Source: Bacteroidota bacterium (GTDB taxonomy: Bacteria > Bacteroidota > Bacteroidia > M30B66). From it: DNA of 40,194 nucleotides. Shown here in pieces: positions 8,878 through 16,375 of the stretch (the stretch's first letter is position 1; every line of letters starts with the position of its first letter). Where the stretch lies: NCBI GenBank assembly GCA_027483445.1, contig JAIXUS010000009.1, positions 1 to 40,194 of the forward strand, written 5' to 3'. The position numbers were made by a program, and so were the translations under genes. Under the pieces are notes generated by a model. It ran no database searches and was not told where the DNA came from. It was given only the letters and a program-made list of their open reading frames with translations.

Positions 8878-9018
8878 GCGCCTGCCTCGCTGAGCTTGCC
8901 GTATGGCTGGAGTTAAATCGCCGGGCACCGCGCTTTTCGCTGCTACTCCTCAAACAGAACCCGCGCTCACTCTCGCACTCGCTCTGTTTTGCGGGGTATC
9001 CGCTTCAATCGCTCGCGC
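8878..9018 (+). repeat. Dispersed repeat family A, copy A2
   Basis: This 141-bp copy starts GCGCCTGCCTCGCTGAGC, continues with CGCCGGGCACCGCG, TGCTACTCCTCAAACAGA, a CT-rich run and GCGGGGTATCCGC, and ends GCTCGCGC. It fills the gap between two converging genes (VIT transporter and ABC-F), where no other terminator is visible. It reaches within 8 nt of the ABC-F stop codon. Confidence 0.8.
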
Positions 9019-9025
9019 AATAGCA

Positions 9026-10663
9026 CTACCGGTTGAGATTCAACTCGGCAATACTCTTAATTCTGTTTCTTTCAAGGAATTCATCAATGGTTTCAAGATG
9101 CTCAATCACACGTTGGTTCTTGAATTCAAACACCTTTTTGGCTAATCCCATCAAAAAGGCCCGGTCGTGCGACACCAAAATGAGTGTGCCTTCAAAATCA
9201 AGCAGGGCTTCTTTCAATACATCTTTCGATTTAAGGTCGAGGTGATTGGTGGGCTCATCGAGAATAAGGAGGTTTACAGGCTCAAGCAGCAATTTCACCA
9301 TGGCCAAACGGGTGCGCTCGCCTCCCGACAATACGGCCACTTTCTTGTTGATGTCATCGCCGCTAAACATGAACCGCCCCAGCATGTTCTTAATCTGCGT
9401 GCGAATGTCGCCCACCGCCACCTGATCAACCGTTTCGAATACGGTAAGCTCCGGGTCGAGCAATGCCGCCTGATTTTGGGCAAAGTAGCCTACCTTCACG
9501 TTGTGCCCCAACGAAACCTGACCATCTACCTCCACTTCGCCCAGAATGGCTTTAATCATGGTCGATTTCCCTTCACCATTTCGTCCAACAAAAGCCACCT
9601 TCTCGCCGCGGGTAATCGACATGTTGGCCTTGTGAAACACCACTTGCTCTCCATATTTCTTCGACACTTCGTGCACCGTTACCGGATGCTCACCCGAACG
9701 CGGCGCCGGCGGGAAACGCAGCTTGAGGGCTGATGTGTCAATTTCATCAATCTCAATTGGAACGATTTTCTCCAACATGCGCTCACGGGAATTCACCTGG
9801 TTGGTTTTGGAATAGGTTCCCCGGAAGCGCTCGATAAAGGCCATGTGGTCGGCAATTTCCTTTTGTTGTTCCTGCCAGGCTTTGAGCTGATGCGCACGGC
9901 GTTCCTCGCGCAATTGCAGATAATGCGAGTAATTGGCTTTGTAATCATACATCCGCCCCATGGTAATTTCGATGGTGCGGTTGGTAATGTTGTCGATGAA
10001 GGCTTTGTCGTGCGAGATTACCAATACGGCGTTGGCTTTATTCACCAGAAAATCTTCCAGCCAAATCACCGATTCGATGTCAATGTGGTTGGTGGGCTCA
10101 TCGAGCAGAATGAGGTCGGGCTTTTTGAGGAGGATTTTGGCCAGTTCAATACGCATCCGCCATCCACCGCTAAATTCGCTGGTAGGGCGGTACAAATCTT
10201 CTTGCTTAAAACCCAATCCCTTCAGCGCTTTTTCCACTTCGGCATCGTAATTTACCTCCTCGAGGGCATAATACTTTTCGCCCAAATCCGAAACCCGCTC
10301 AATGATGCTCATGTATTCCTTGCTCTCGTAATCGGTGCGGGTTTCGAGCTCCTTGTTGAGGCGCTCCATTTCCTCACGCATGTCGAACACATGTTGAAAG
10401 GCCTTGGCAGCCTCGGCAAACACAGTGGTGTCGTCTTCGGTGAGCAAATGCTGAGGCAGGTATGCAATCACCGCTTCCTTTGGAGCTCTAACAGCGCCGC
10501 GGGTAGCCCTTTGTTCGCCGGCAATGATCTTCATGAGGGTCGATTTACCGGCCCCATTTTTTCCCATCAATGCAATTTTATCGTTGGGATTGATGGCGAA
10601 AGAAATGCCGCTGAAGAGGGTTTTGCCGGTAAACTCCACGGCCAGGTTGTCGACGGTGATCAT
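9026..10663 (-). CDS. ABC-F family ATPase
   Basis: The 545-residue protein has two ABC domains and no membrane segment. The first Walker A is GKNGAGKS (34-41), with signature FSGGWRMRIELAK and Walker B LILLDEPTNHID. The second has GRNGEGKS, LSGGERTRLAMVK and LLILDEPTNHLD. The linker between them is charged and helical. ABC-F proteins act on the ribosome, in translation rescue, regulation or antibiotic protection; the subfamily is not resolved. I start at MITVDNLAVEF (10663). A 40-residue in-frame extension upstream would be encoded partly by repeat B1 and is not real. A TACTTTTG box lies 17 nt upstream. Confidence 0.9.
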   Translation of the reverse strand: MITVDNLAVEFTGKTLFSGISFAINPNDKIALMGKNGAGKSTLMKIIAGEQRATRGAVRAPKEAVIAYLPQHLLTEDDTTVFAEAAKAFQHVFDMREEMERLNKELETRTDYESKEYMSIIERVSDLGEKYYALEEVNYDAEVEKALKGLGFKQEDLYRPTSEFSGGWRMRIELAKILLKKPDLILLDEPTNHIDIESVIWLEDFLVNKANAVLVISHDKAFIDNITNRTIEITMGRMYDYKANYSHYLQLREERRAHQLKAWQEQQKEIADHMAFIERFRGTYSKTNQVNSRERMLEKIVPIEIDEIDTSALKLRFPPAPRSGEHPVTVHEVSKKYGEQVVFHKANMSITRGEKVAFVGRNGEGKSTMIKAILGEVEVDGQVSLGHNVKVGYFAQNQAALLDPELTVFETVDQVAVGDIRTQIKNMLGRFMFSGDDINKKVAVLSGGERTRLAMVKLLLEPVNLLILDEPTNHLDLKSKDVLKEALLDFEGTLILVSHDRAFLMGLAKKVFEFKNQRVIEHLETIDEFLERNRIKSIAELNLNR

Positions 10664-10680
10664 AATGTTGAAATGGGCGG

Positions 10681-10688
10681 CAAAAGTA
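10681..10688 (-). promoter_or_regulatory. Bacteroidota -7 promoter box before the ABC-F gene
   Basis: The minus strand reads TACTTTTG, followed by CC, a full TAnnTTTG match 17 nt before the chosen ATG. It supports the start at 10663, because longer starts would lie upstream of the promoter. No convincing -33 element is seen. Confidence 0.5.
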
Positions 10689-10748
10689 AGGAATTCGAGT
10701 GAAGGCCTGGAGTAAATCGCACAGGTAGGGTATGAAATTGGTGCTCTT

Positions 10749-10920
10749 CTGCCAGGGATTGCAATGGAAAGCCCGCAACACATGAAGCGCAGCGGAATGT
10801 GTGAGGACTTGCAATGAAAAGCCCGGTGGCCCTTGCCAGGAGAAACTAAATCTTGATTAACCGAAGGTATTACGGTTGACGTTCAAATGGATTATGATTA
10901 AGGTTGCAAGGGCCAGGCAG
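10749..10920 (-). repeat. Dispersed repeat family B, copy B1
   Basis: This 172-bp element is bounded by CTGCCAGG (10749-10756) and CCAGGCAG (10913-10920), inverted ends with one central mismatch. Its first ~95 nt nearly match 14748-14840; the middle differs. A 10-bp stem joins TGGCCCTTGC (10827-10836) to GCAAGGGCCA (10906-10915). An internal hairpin has ACACAT (10778-10783) facing ATGTGT (10797-10802). TTGCAATGrAAAGCCCG occurs twice inside it. It lies in a 315-nt gap directly behind the minus-strand terminator of the adhesin gene. Confidence 0.8.
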
Positions 10921-10922
10921 CC

Positions 10923-10960
10923 AAAAAAAACGCCGGAAGACCATTACAGCTCCCGGCGTT
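10923..10960 (-). terminator. Intrinsic terminator of the adhesin gene
   Basis: On the minus strand AACGCCGG (from 10960) pairs with CCGGCGTT (to 10929) across a 16-nt loop, running directly into eight Ts (10930-10923). It begins 18 nt after the stop codon of the 1212-residue gene. Repeat B1 starts immediately after the T-tract. Confidence 0.88.
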
Positions 10961-10978
10961 GTTGAAATTATTTTCAGA

Positions 10979-13900
10979 TTATTGTTTGATAAATCGTAGG
11001 TTTTCCAGGCCTTTTTCGTGTTGAATTTGAAGGAAATATAGTCCTTTAGGCAAGTGTGAAATTGAGATGGGGTGAGCCTCATTTAGAGTACCATTCCATT
11101 GTTGCATTTCACGACTTACTACAGCACCGCGTATATCTACAATGCTCATCAATACTGGACCTGAAGGCAATGTTCCTTGCAATTGAATAAAATTTCCGGC
11201 CGGATTTGGGAATAGAATCAATGGCCAATTTTCGAGGCCATCAATACTCGTTGGACATTCTACAGAAAACTGCGCTGCGGTTGATGAGCATCCGGCGAGG
11301 TCTGTTTCTACAACAGTAATGTTTCCGGCGGTTCCATTAAAGGTAATCTGCACCGTTGGGCTTCCTTGACCGCTGCTGATGCTGGCATTTCCGGGAGCAG
11401 TCCACGTGTAAGTGTGCCCCGGCGTGCCTGCACCCACCGAATACGTTTCGGTAACACCTGAACAGCCTGCCAATTGTGCATTTCCGGTAATTACCGGAAC
11501 CTGAACACCGCTGCTTACATTGATAAATTCGATGTATTCTGCCCCGCCAAGCTCAAATCCGAAATTGTCGACATAGGCAAGGCTTACATTTTTCAAACCT
11601 GCGCTGGAGTAGGTTACATTGAAAGGCCCGTTGCCCGTAGCTGTTGCCGGCGTTGCTCCGGCGCCAAAATTCCACTGGGGCGTTCCACCCAAAAACGACT
11701 GGCCGTCGCTGTAGTTGTAGAATGTAACTGTATTTCCGGTGCAGGTAAGTGTTGGGAAGGCTCCAATGACCACCTCGAAGAAATTACAAAACTGACCATT
11801 GTCGACCGCTACAGATTCGGTAGTCGATTGCCCACTACCACACTGATTTTGAGGGGTAACGGTGAGGGTAAAGCTTTGGTTAAGGGCATCGAACAGAATC
11901 TCGTTGGTACCTTGACCAAAGTGAATGGTTCCCGCATTGGCCGGGCTAACCGACCAGAGGTATGAAGTTGCCCCTGAAACGCTAAATATGGAGAAATCGA
12001 GTTGCTCGCCCGGACAGAAATCGCTGTTTCCGAAGATGTTTCCGGCGTTTCCGGGAAGGCTGCCTTGGGAAATGTTAATGGATGAAGAGGTGCTGCTGCA
12101 GGTTCCTTCATTAACGGTAACACTGTAATTTCCGCCTTGCTCAACGGTGAACGTGTTGGTGCTACCGGCCTGACCAACCGGATTTCCGTTGAGTAAAAAC
12201 TGATAGGTTGCGCCGCTGAGTGTGTTGGCGGTGAGCACAATAGGATTTCCGCCCGGACAAAAGAATGTGCCTGATGCTGAAAGACTTGCAGCAGGTGCGG
12301 GAATTACAGCAAGGCTCAGGCTGTTTGAGCCGGCCTGGCAGCCATCTGCGCTGGTAACAATCACACTGTAAGTGCCGGCTACACTGGCATTGAGGGCTGC
12401 AGTATTGCCTCCGGTGTTGCTGCCGTTGAGTTGCCAGTTGAAGCTGCCCAGGTTGGAGCCCGTTGCATTGATGGTGGTTGAGGAGCCTTCGCAAATACTT
12501 GTGCTTGTGGCTGATATGCTTACTGAGGGCACAGCGCCATTGGTTAATGTAAGCGTATTGGAAGTGTCGGAACAGGTACCCAAAGTGGTAATGACAAAGT
12601 AGTTACCCGCAGCGGTTGCGCTAAATCCGGCGCCGGTAGCCGATTGTTGGGCTCCGTTAAAAAACCAGGTGTAAGTAGCGCCCGGAGTATTGGTGCACTG
12701 AAGGGCGATTTGGTCGGTATTAGGGCAAAAAGCACTGGACGCTGCGGTAATATTGGCCGGAGCACCTGGCGATAGCGAAATATTCAAGGAATTAGAAGAA
12801 ACGGTGCAACCGTCGGACGAACTCACCTGTGCTGTGTAGGCTCCGGCAGCGGTGGCATTGAGCGTATTGGCCGACTGCCCGGTGAGCGTACTGCCATTGA
12901 GTTGCCAAACTACCTGTGCTGCGCCTGTTGCGTTTAAGCTGATGACTGTAGAGGCACCCGGACAAATGGCCGTTTGAGCTGCAGAAATGCTGGCTGTTGG
13001 GTTGGTTCCGGTGGTGATGACTACAGCCGAAGAGATGCGTTGACAACCATTTGAAGCAACTGCCCTCACCGTATAAGAGCCGGCCTGGGTGGCGCTGAAG
13101 CTGTTGTTTCCGGCGGCAAGCGCACTAATTACAACATTGTTCCGGCTCCACTCATATTGAATACCCGCCTGATTAGCAACGTTTAACGTAACAGATCCAC
13201 CTCCACAGAGTACTGTGCCTTGCGGGGTTTGGATTTGTGCATCGGGCGTTGGATTAACTACGGCTGTTTGTGACGCTGAGCCTGTGCAGCCTTGAGGATT
13301 GGTAACCGTATAGCTGAGGTTGACATTTCCGCTAAGTCCAACAGGGTTGAATGTGTTGCCCGAAACACCCGTTCCGCTAAACGTTCCTCCGGCCGGACTA
13401 CCACTCAGGCTCACCGGTTGGGCATTGGCGCACAGCGGTGCGATGGCATTAAAGGTTACAGTGGGGTTTGCATTCACCGTGAGATTGGTTGTGGCGCTAT
13501 TGGTGCAGCCATTGCTATTGGTGAAGGTGTAGGTGATTGGAAATGTGCCCACTCCGGCGGTTGTTGGATTAAATGCCCCGGAAGTAACACCAGTGCCCGA
13601 ATAGGAGCCTCCTGAGGGCGTTCCACCACTGAGGTTAAAGGCCGCAGTTCCTGCGCAAACGGAGCTCGAGGCGCCGAGATTGAGCGCTACATTAGGCAGC
13701 GGATTCACTGTAACGGTAATGGAATCGGTTTGCACATTGTCGCAGGCATCGGTTATAGAAACAATGTAGGTTGTTGTAGTTGGCGGGTTGAGGACAGGGT
13801 TGGAAATATTGGTATTGCTGATAAAGGTGTTGGGCGTCCAGGCGTAGTCGGTGCCACCGGGTAAGTTGGCCTGATAGCTTCCACCGGCGCAGATGGTGGC

Positions 13901-14617
13901 GTCTTCGAGTTGGATGATGTTGTTGTTGAAACTTTCGATGCACACCGTATGCTGGTTGTTGAAACCGCCTGTTGCGGAGGTGAAGCCCCAGTAAACGTAG
14001 GGATTCCCACCAAAGATATTGGCGATAACGTTGCCGGTGTAGGATGTCCGCAGTTCGTTGTTGAAATACACATCGAGTTTTTGAAGAGTCGGTTGCCAAT
14101 GGATGCGTACGAGGAAGCTGGTTCCGTTTTCGATGTTTCCACAGTTTGATAGTGCGCAAACCGGCGCCACAAGTGATGCGCCTGAATTATGGTTTACCTG
14201 ACCATCGCGGAGAATGGCGATGTGGTCGTTGGTGGGATCGCTGAATTCGGTATTGCGGTAAGTGTCGAATTCGACGAAAATAGAAGGCGTAACACCTTGG
14301 ATACCAATGCCACCGCCACCAACACCTGCGCTGGAACATAGGTTTTGAAAAGCGAATACGATACCATCGGCACCATTGCCATCAACGGTTCCAAAATTAA
14401 GTGTAGCACTGAGGTCGAACTCTTGGTTTAGGTCGGCTTTCCGGCGAAACCACATGGAGCCAAACTGCCCGTTTTGGGCTTGCGTGAGGCGATAACAATC
14501 GTTGCCTAATTCGGCCTGACCGCCGTTTCCACTCAGCTGAAAATCGGCCTGAGCGTAAGTGTTGACTGAGAGGGTGACTAGAAGTAATCCGATGAGCAAT
14601 TGTAGAGGGTAACGCAT
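10979..14617 (-). CDS. Giant secreted lectin-like adhesin with Ig-like repeats and T9SS signal
   Basis: The 1212-residue precursor has a signal peptide (MRYPLQLLIGLLLVTLSVNTYAQ). Residues ~25-235 look like a legume-type (L-type) lectin domain, with GNGADGIVFAFQN, SIFVEFDTYRN and VRIHWQPTLQKLDVYFNNE. About ten Ig-like/SprB-like repeats follow to ~960, each centred on a short Cys pattern such as SICEGSS or AICPGAS and ending with GxYxVxVTxxxGC. A PKD-like domain is near 1000-1060. The C-terminus, FPNPAGNFIQL then KGLYFLQI, is a type A T9SS signal. It is probably a cell-surface or secreted glycan-binding adhesin. The gene has its own terminator and palindromic promoter region and is flanked by direct B repeats. 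Confidence 0.88.
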   Translation of the reverse strand: MRYPLQLLIGLLLVTLSVNTYAQADFQLSGNGGQAELGNDCYRLTQAQNGQFGSMWFRRKADLNQEFDLSATLNFGTVDGNGADGIVFAFQNLCSSAGVGGGGIGIQGVTPSIFVEFDTYRNTEFSDPTNDHIAILRDGQVNHNSGASLVAPVCALSNCGNIENGTSFLVRIHWQPTLQKLDVYFNNELRTSYTGNVIANIFGGNPYVYWGFTSATGGFNNQHTVCIESFNNNIIQLEDATICAGGSYQANLPGGTDYAWTPNTFISNTNISNPVLNPPTTTTYIVSITDACDNVQTDSITVTVNPLPNVALNLGASSSVCAGTAAFNLSGGTPSGGSYSGTGVTSGAFNPTTAGVGTFPITYTFTNSNGCTNSATTNLTVNANPTVTFNAIAPLCANAQPVSLSGSPAGGTFSGTGVSGNTFNPVGLSGNVNLSYTVTNPQGCTGSASQTAVVNPTPDAQIQTPQGTVLCGGGSVTLNVANQAGIQYEWSRNNVVISALAAGNNSFSATQAGSYTVRAVASNGCQRISSAVVITTGTNPTASISAAQTAICPGASTVISLNATGAAQVVWQLNGSTLTGQSANTLNATAAGAYTAQVSSSDGCTVSSNSLNISLSPGAPANITAASSAFCPNTDQIALQCTNTPGATYTWFFNGAQQSATGAGFSATAAGNYFVITTLGTCSDTSNTLTLTNGAVPSVSISATSTSICEGSSTTINATGSNLGSFNWQLNGSNTGGNTAALNASVAGTYSVIVTSADGCQAGSNSLSLAVIPAPAASLSASGTFFCPGGNPIVLTANTLSGATYQFLLNGNPVGQAGSTNTFTVEQGGNYSVTVNEGTCSSTSSSINISQGSLPGNAGNIFGNSDFCPGEQLDFSIFSVSGATSYLWSVSPANAGTIHFGQGTNEILFDALNQSFTLTVTPQNQCGSGQSTTESVAVDNGQFCNFFEVVIGAFPTLTCTGNTVTFYNYSDGQSFLGGTPQWNFGAGATPATATGNGPFNVTYSSAGLKNVSLAYVDNFGFELGGAEYIEFINVSSGVQVPVITGNAQLAGCSGVTETYSVGAGTPGHTYTWTAPGNASISSGQGSPTVQITFNGTAGNITVVETDLAGCSSTAAQFSVECPTSIDGLENWPLILFPNPAGNFIQLQGTLPSGPVLMSIVDIRGAVVSREMQQWNGTLNEAHPISISHLPKGLYFLQIQHEKGLENLRFIKQ

Positions 14618-14643
14618 GATGAATTACATTTAATTGTTCCGCG

Positions 14644-14671
14644 CAAAACTAGTGTTGAAAACAGTAGTTTT
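14644..14671 (-). promoter_or_regulatory. Palindromic operator overlapping a -7 box, upstream of the adhesin gene
   Basis: 14645-14671 forms a 27-nt near-perfect palindrome, AAAACTA-G-TGTT-GAA-AACA-G-TAGTTTT, with 11 of 13 positions paired. On the minus strand its end reads TAGTTTTG (14651-14644), a full TAnnTTTG match 26 nt before the ATG. A dimeric regulator bound here would cover the promoter. The stem is AT-rich and lacks a T-tract, so it is more likely an operator than a terminator. Confidence 0.5.
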
Positions 14672-14747
14672 CACGGTGTAGTGCAGTTGTAGAGATTATA
14701 ATTTTTTAATCCAAATATGCTGTTCAACAAGGTCTTACACGGAAGTT

Positions 14748-14919
14748 CTGCCAGGGATTGTAATGGAAAGCCCGGAGCACATGAAGCGCAGCGGAATGTG
14801 TGAGGACTTGCAATGAAAAGCCCGGTGGCCTTGCCGGGAGAAAGCGAAATTCAAATGGTAGTTTTGTGGTTGAATGAATTGGATGGCCAACAGTCTCATG
14901 TGCGGGCAAGGCCAGGCAG
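14748..14919 (-). repeat. Dispersed repeat family B, copy B2
   Basis: This 172-bp copy has the same length and orientation as B1. It is bounded by CTGCCAGG (14748-14755) and CCAGGCAG (14912-14919). The stem is TGGCCTTGCC (14826-14835) with GGCAAGGCCA (14905-14914); both arms differ from B1 in a matching way. The middle ~60 nt is unrelated to B1. It sits directly behind the SDR gene's minus-strand terminator. In the 332-nt gap between the adhesin and SDR genes, the only other features are the operator and the terminator. Confidence 0.8.
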
Positions 14920-14932
14920 CCAACAGAAAAAC

Positions 14933-14950
14933 AACCCTGAAAACAGGTTT
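14933..14950 (-). terminator. Probable terminator of the SDR gene, overlapping its stop
   Basis: On the minus strand AAACCTG-TTTT-CAGGGTT forms a 7-bp stem with one mismatch, followed by GTTTTT. It shares its first base with the TAA stop codon. The stem is modest, so the call is moderate. As with the adhesin terminator, a B repeat begins shortly after the T-tract. Confidence 0.55.
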
Positions 14951-15738
14951 TAGAGGTTGCCGGTGCGACCGCCATCGACGGGCACATTGATGCCATTGAC
15001 GTACGCGGCGGCCGGAGAGGCGAGGTAGCAAACGGCCCAGGCGATTTCTTCGGGTTTGGCGAAGCGTGCTGCGGGGATTTCGGCGAGCATCTCGGCCTCG
15101 ATTTCGCGGTTGGTTCGGCTGTTTTTAGTGGCTTTGTTTTCGATGATTTGTTCGAGGCGGCCAGTGAGTGTTGCGCCCGGAAGTACGTTGTTTACTGTGA
15201 TGCCGAATTTAGCCACTTCGTTTGCCAGTGTTTTGGCCCAGTTTCCTACAGCAGCGCGGATTGTGTTCGACACTCCGAGTCCATGCAAGGGTTGTTTTAC
15301 CGAGGTAGAAATGATGTTGATGATGCGACCATAACCGGCGTTTTTCATGCCCGGAAACACCGATTGCACCAGCACTTGATTGCAGAGCAGGTGTTGTTCG
15401 AAGGCCAGCAGGAAGCTCTCTGGACGGGCATCGAGAATAGGTCCGGCAGGAGGCCCGCCGTTGTTGTTGACTAAAATGTGGAAGGCGGGCTTTGAGGAGA
15501 GGTAGTTTTGAATGGCGGCTTCGACCTGAGTATGGTCATTGAAATCGACCACAATGTAGTCGTGGGGAAGATCGGCAATGGCCTTCAATTCGGAAACGAC
15601 CTGTTGAAGTTTGGCTTCGTTTCGGGCCATCAATGTAATACGGGCGCCTAATTTAGCCAGTTCAATTGCCGTTGCTTTACCAATGCCGGCGGTGCTTCCA
15701 CACACCAATGCACTTTTACCTTCGAGTTGCCACACCAT
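14950..15738 (-). CDS. Atypical short-chain dehydrogenase/reductase, divergent from kynurenine-branch genes
   Basis: The 262-residue protein has the SDR Rossmann layout: GSTAGIGK (14-21) for the nucleotide, NNNGGPP (~91-97) in place of NNAG, Ser144 in the ISTSV strand, and a C-terminal VPVDGGRTGNL. Where classical SDRs have Tyr-x3-Lys, this protein has Ser157-x3-Arg161 (SNTIRAAV), a substitution seen in a subgroup of SDRs whose chemistry is less clear. It is divergent from 3-hydroxyanthranilate dioxygenase, with only 39 nt between starts. A role in the same catabolic route is therefore likely but unproven. Confidence 0.85.
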   Translation of the reverse strand: MVWQLEGKSALVCGSTAGIGKATAIELAKLGARITLMARNEAKLQQVVSELKAIADLPHDYIVVDFNDHTQVEAAIQNYLSSKPAFHILVNNNGGPPAGPILDARPESFLLAFEQHLLCNQVLVQSVFPGMKNAGYGRIINIISTSVKQPLHGLGVSNTIRAAVGNWAKTLANEVAKFGITVNNVLPGATLTGRLEQIIENKATKNSRTNREIEAEMLAEIPAARFAKPEEIAWAVCYLASPAAAYVNGINVPVDGGRTGNL

Positions 15739-15752
15739 ACCGCGGGGTTTTT

Positions 15753-15771
15753 ATAAATTGGCGCAAAATTA
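15753..15771. promoter_or_regulatory. Divergent overlapping promoters for the SDR and dioxygenase genes
   Basis: In the 39-nt gap the minus strand reads TAATTTTG (15771-15764), a full -7 match for the SDR gene. The plus strand reads TAAATTGG (15754-15761), a one-mismatch match for the dioxygenase gene. The two would place start sites within ~10 nt of each other, so polymerases should exclude one another. Confidence 0.4.
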
Positions 15772-15777
15772 ACGCTT

Positions 15778-16305
15778 ATGGCCATCCAACGCCCTTTTAA
15801 TTTCCGCAAATGGATTGATGAGAACCGACATCTTCTGAAACCGCCGGTGGGCAACCAATCTGTTTACAAGGCGGCAGATGACATTATTGTGATGGTGGTT
15901 GGAGGCCCGAACAACCGCAAGGATTATCATTACAATGAGACTGAGGAATTTTATTTCCAGCTGGAGGGCGACATGGTGTTAAAGATTATTGAAGATGGCC
16001 GGCCGGTGGATATTCCAATTCGTGAAGGCGATATTTTTATGCTTCCCGGAAAAACGCCTCATTCGCCTCAAAGGCCAGCCAATACTGTAGGTTTAGTAAT
16101 AGAACTGACCCGACCGAAATCGGTTTTGGATTCGTTTCTTTGGTTTTGTGAAAACTGCGGGAATAAATTGCATGAAGAACAGCTGCATGTGGCCGACATT
16201 GTGAAAAACCTGCCTCCGGTGATGAATGCATTTTATGCCAATGAAGATTTACGTACCTGTAAGCACTGCGGAACGGTGATGCAAGCACCTGTGGCTGCCG
16301 TTTAA
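15778..16305 (+). CDS. nbaC: 3-hydroxyanthranilate 3,4-dioxygenase
   Basis: The 175-residue cupin has the family's Fe(II) ligands His51, Glu57 (HYNETEEFYF) and His95 (TPHSPQRP). Its C-terminal rubredoxin-like metal site is Cys124/Cys127 (CENCGNK) and Cys161/Cys164 (CKHCGTV), typical of the bacterial enzyme. It opens the ring of 3-hydroxyanthranilate to give 2-amino-3-carboxymuconate semialdehyde (ACMS) in tryptophan/kynurenine breakdown. The next gene encodes the ACMS decarboxylase 70 nt downstream, which supports the assignment. Length and start fit the family. The enzyme is cytoplasmic. Confidence 0.95.
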   Translation: MAIQRPFNFRKWIDENRHLLKPPVGNQSVYKAADDIIVMVVGGPNNRKDYHYNETEEFYFQLEGDMVLKIIEDGRPVDIPIREGDIFMLPGKTPHSPQRPANTVGLVIELTRPKSVLDSFLWFCENCGNKLHEEQLHVADIVKNLPPVMNAFYANEDLRTCKHCGTVMQAPVAAV

Positions 16306-16375
16306 TTGCTTGCCGGCGCAATTGTTTTTAAAAAGGGAGTTTACAGCGTAAATCCGCTAAAAACCTACAAAGGGC

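Noticed and set aside
9845-10702. 285-codon plus-strand frame opposite the ABC-F gene
   Set aside because: It is antisense to a well-conserved gene and shows no domain, signal or start context of its own.
10664-10783. 40-residue N-terminal extension of the ABC-F protein
   Set aside because: The extension is encoded partly by repeat B1 and lies upstream of the likely promoter; the conserved family start is at 10663.
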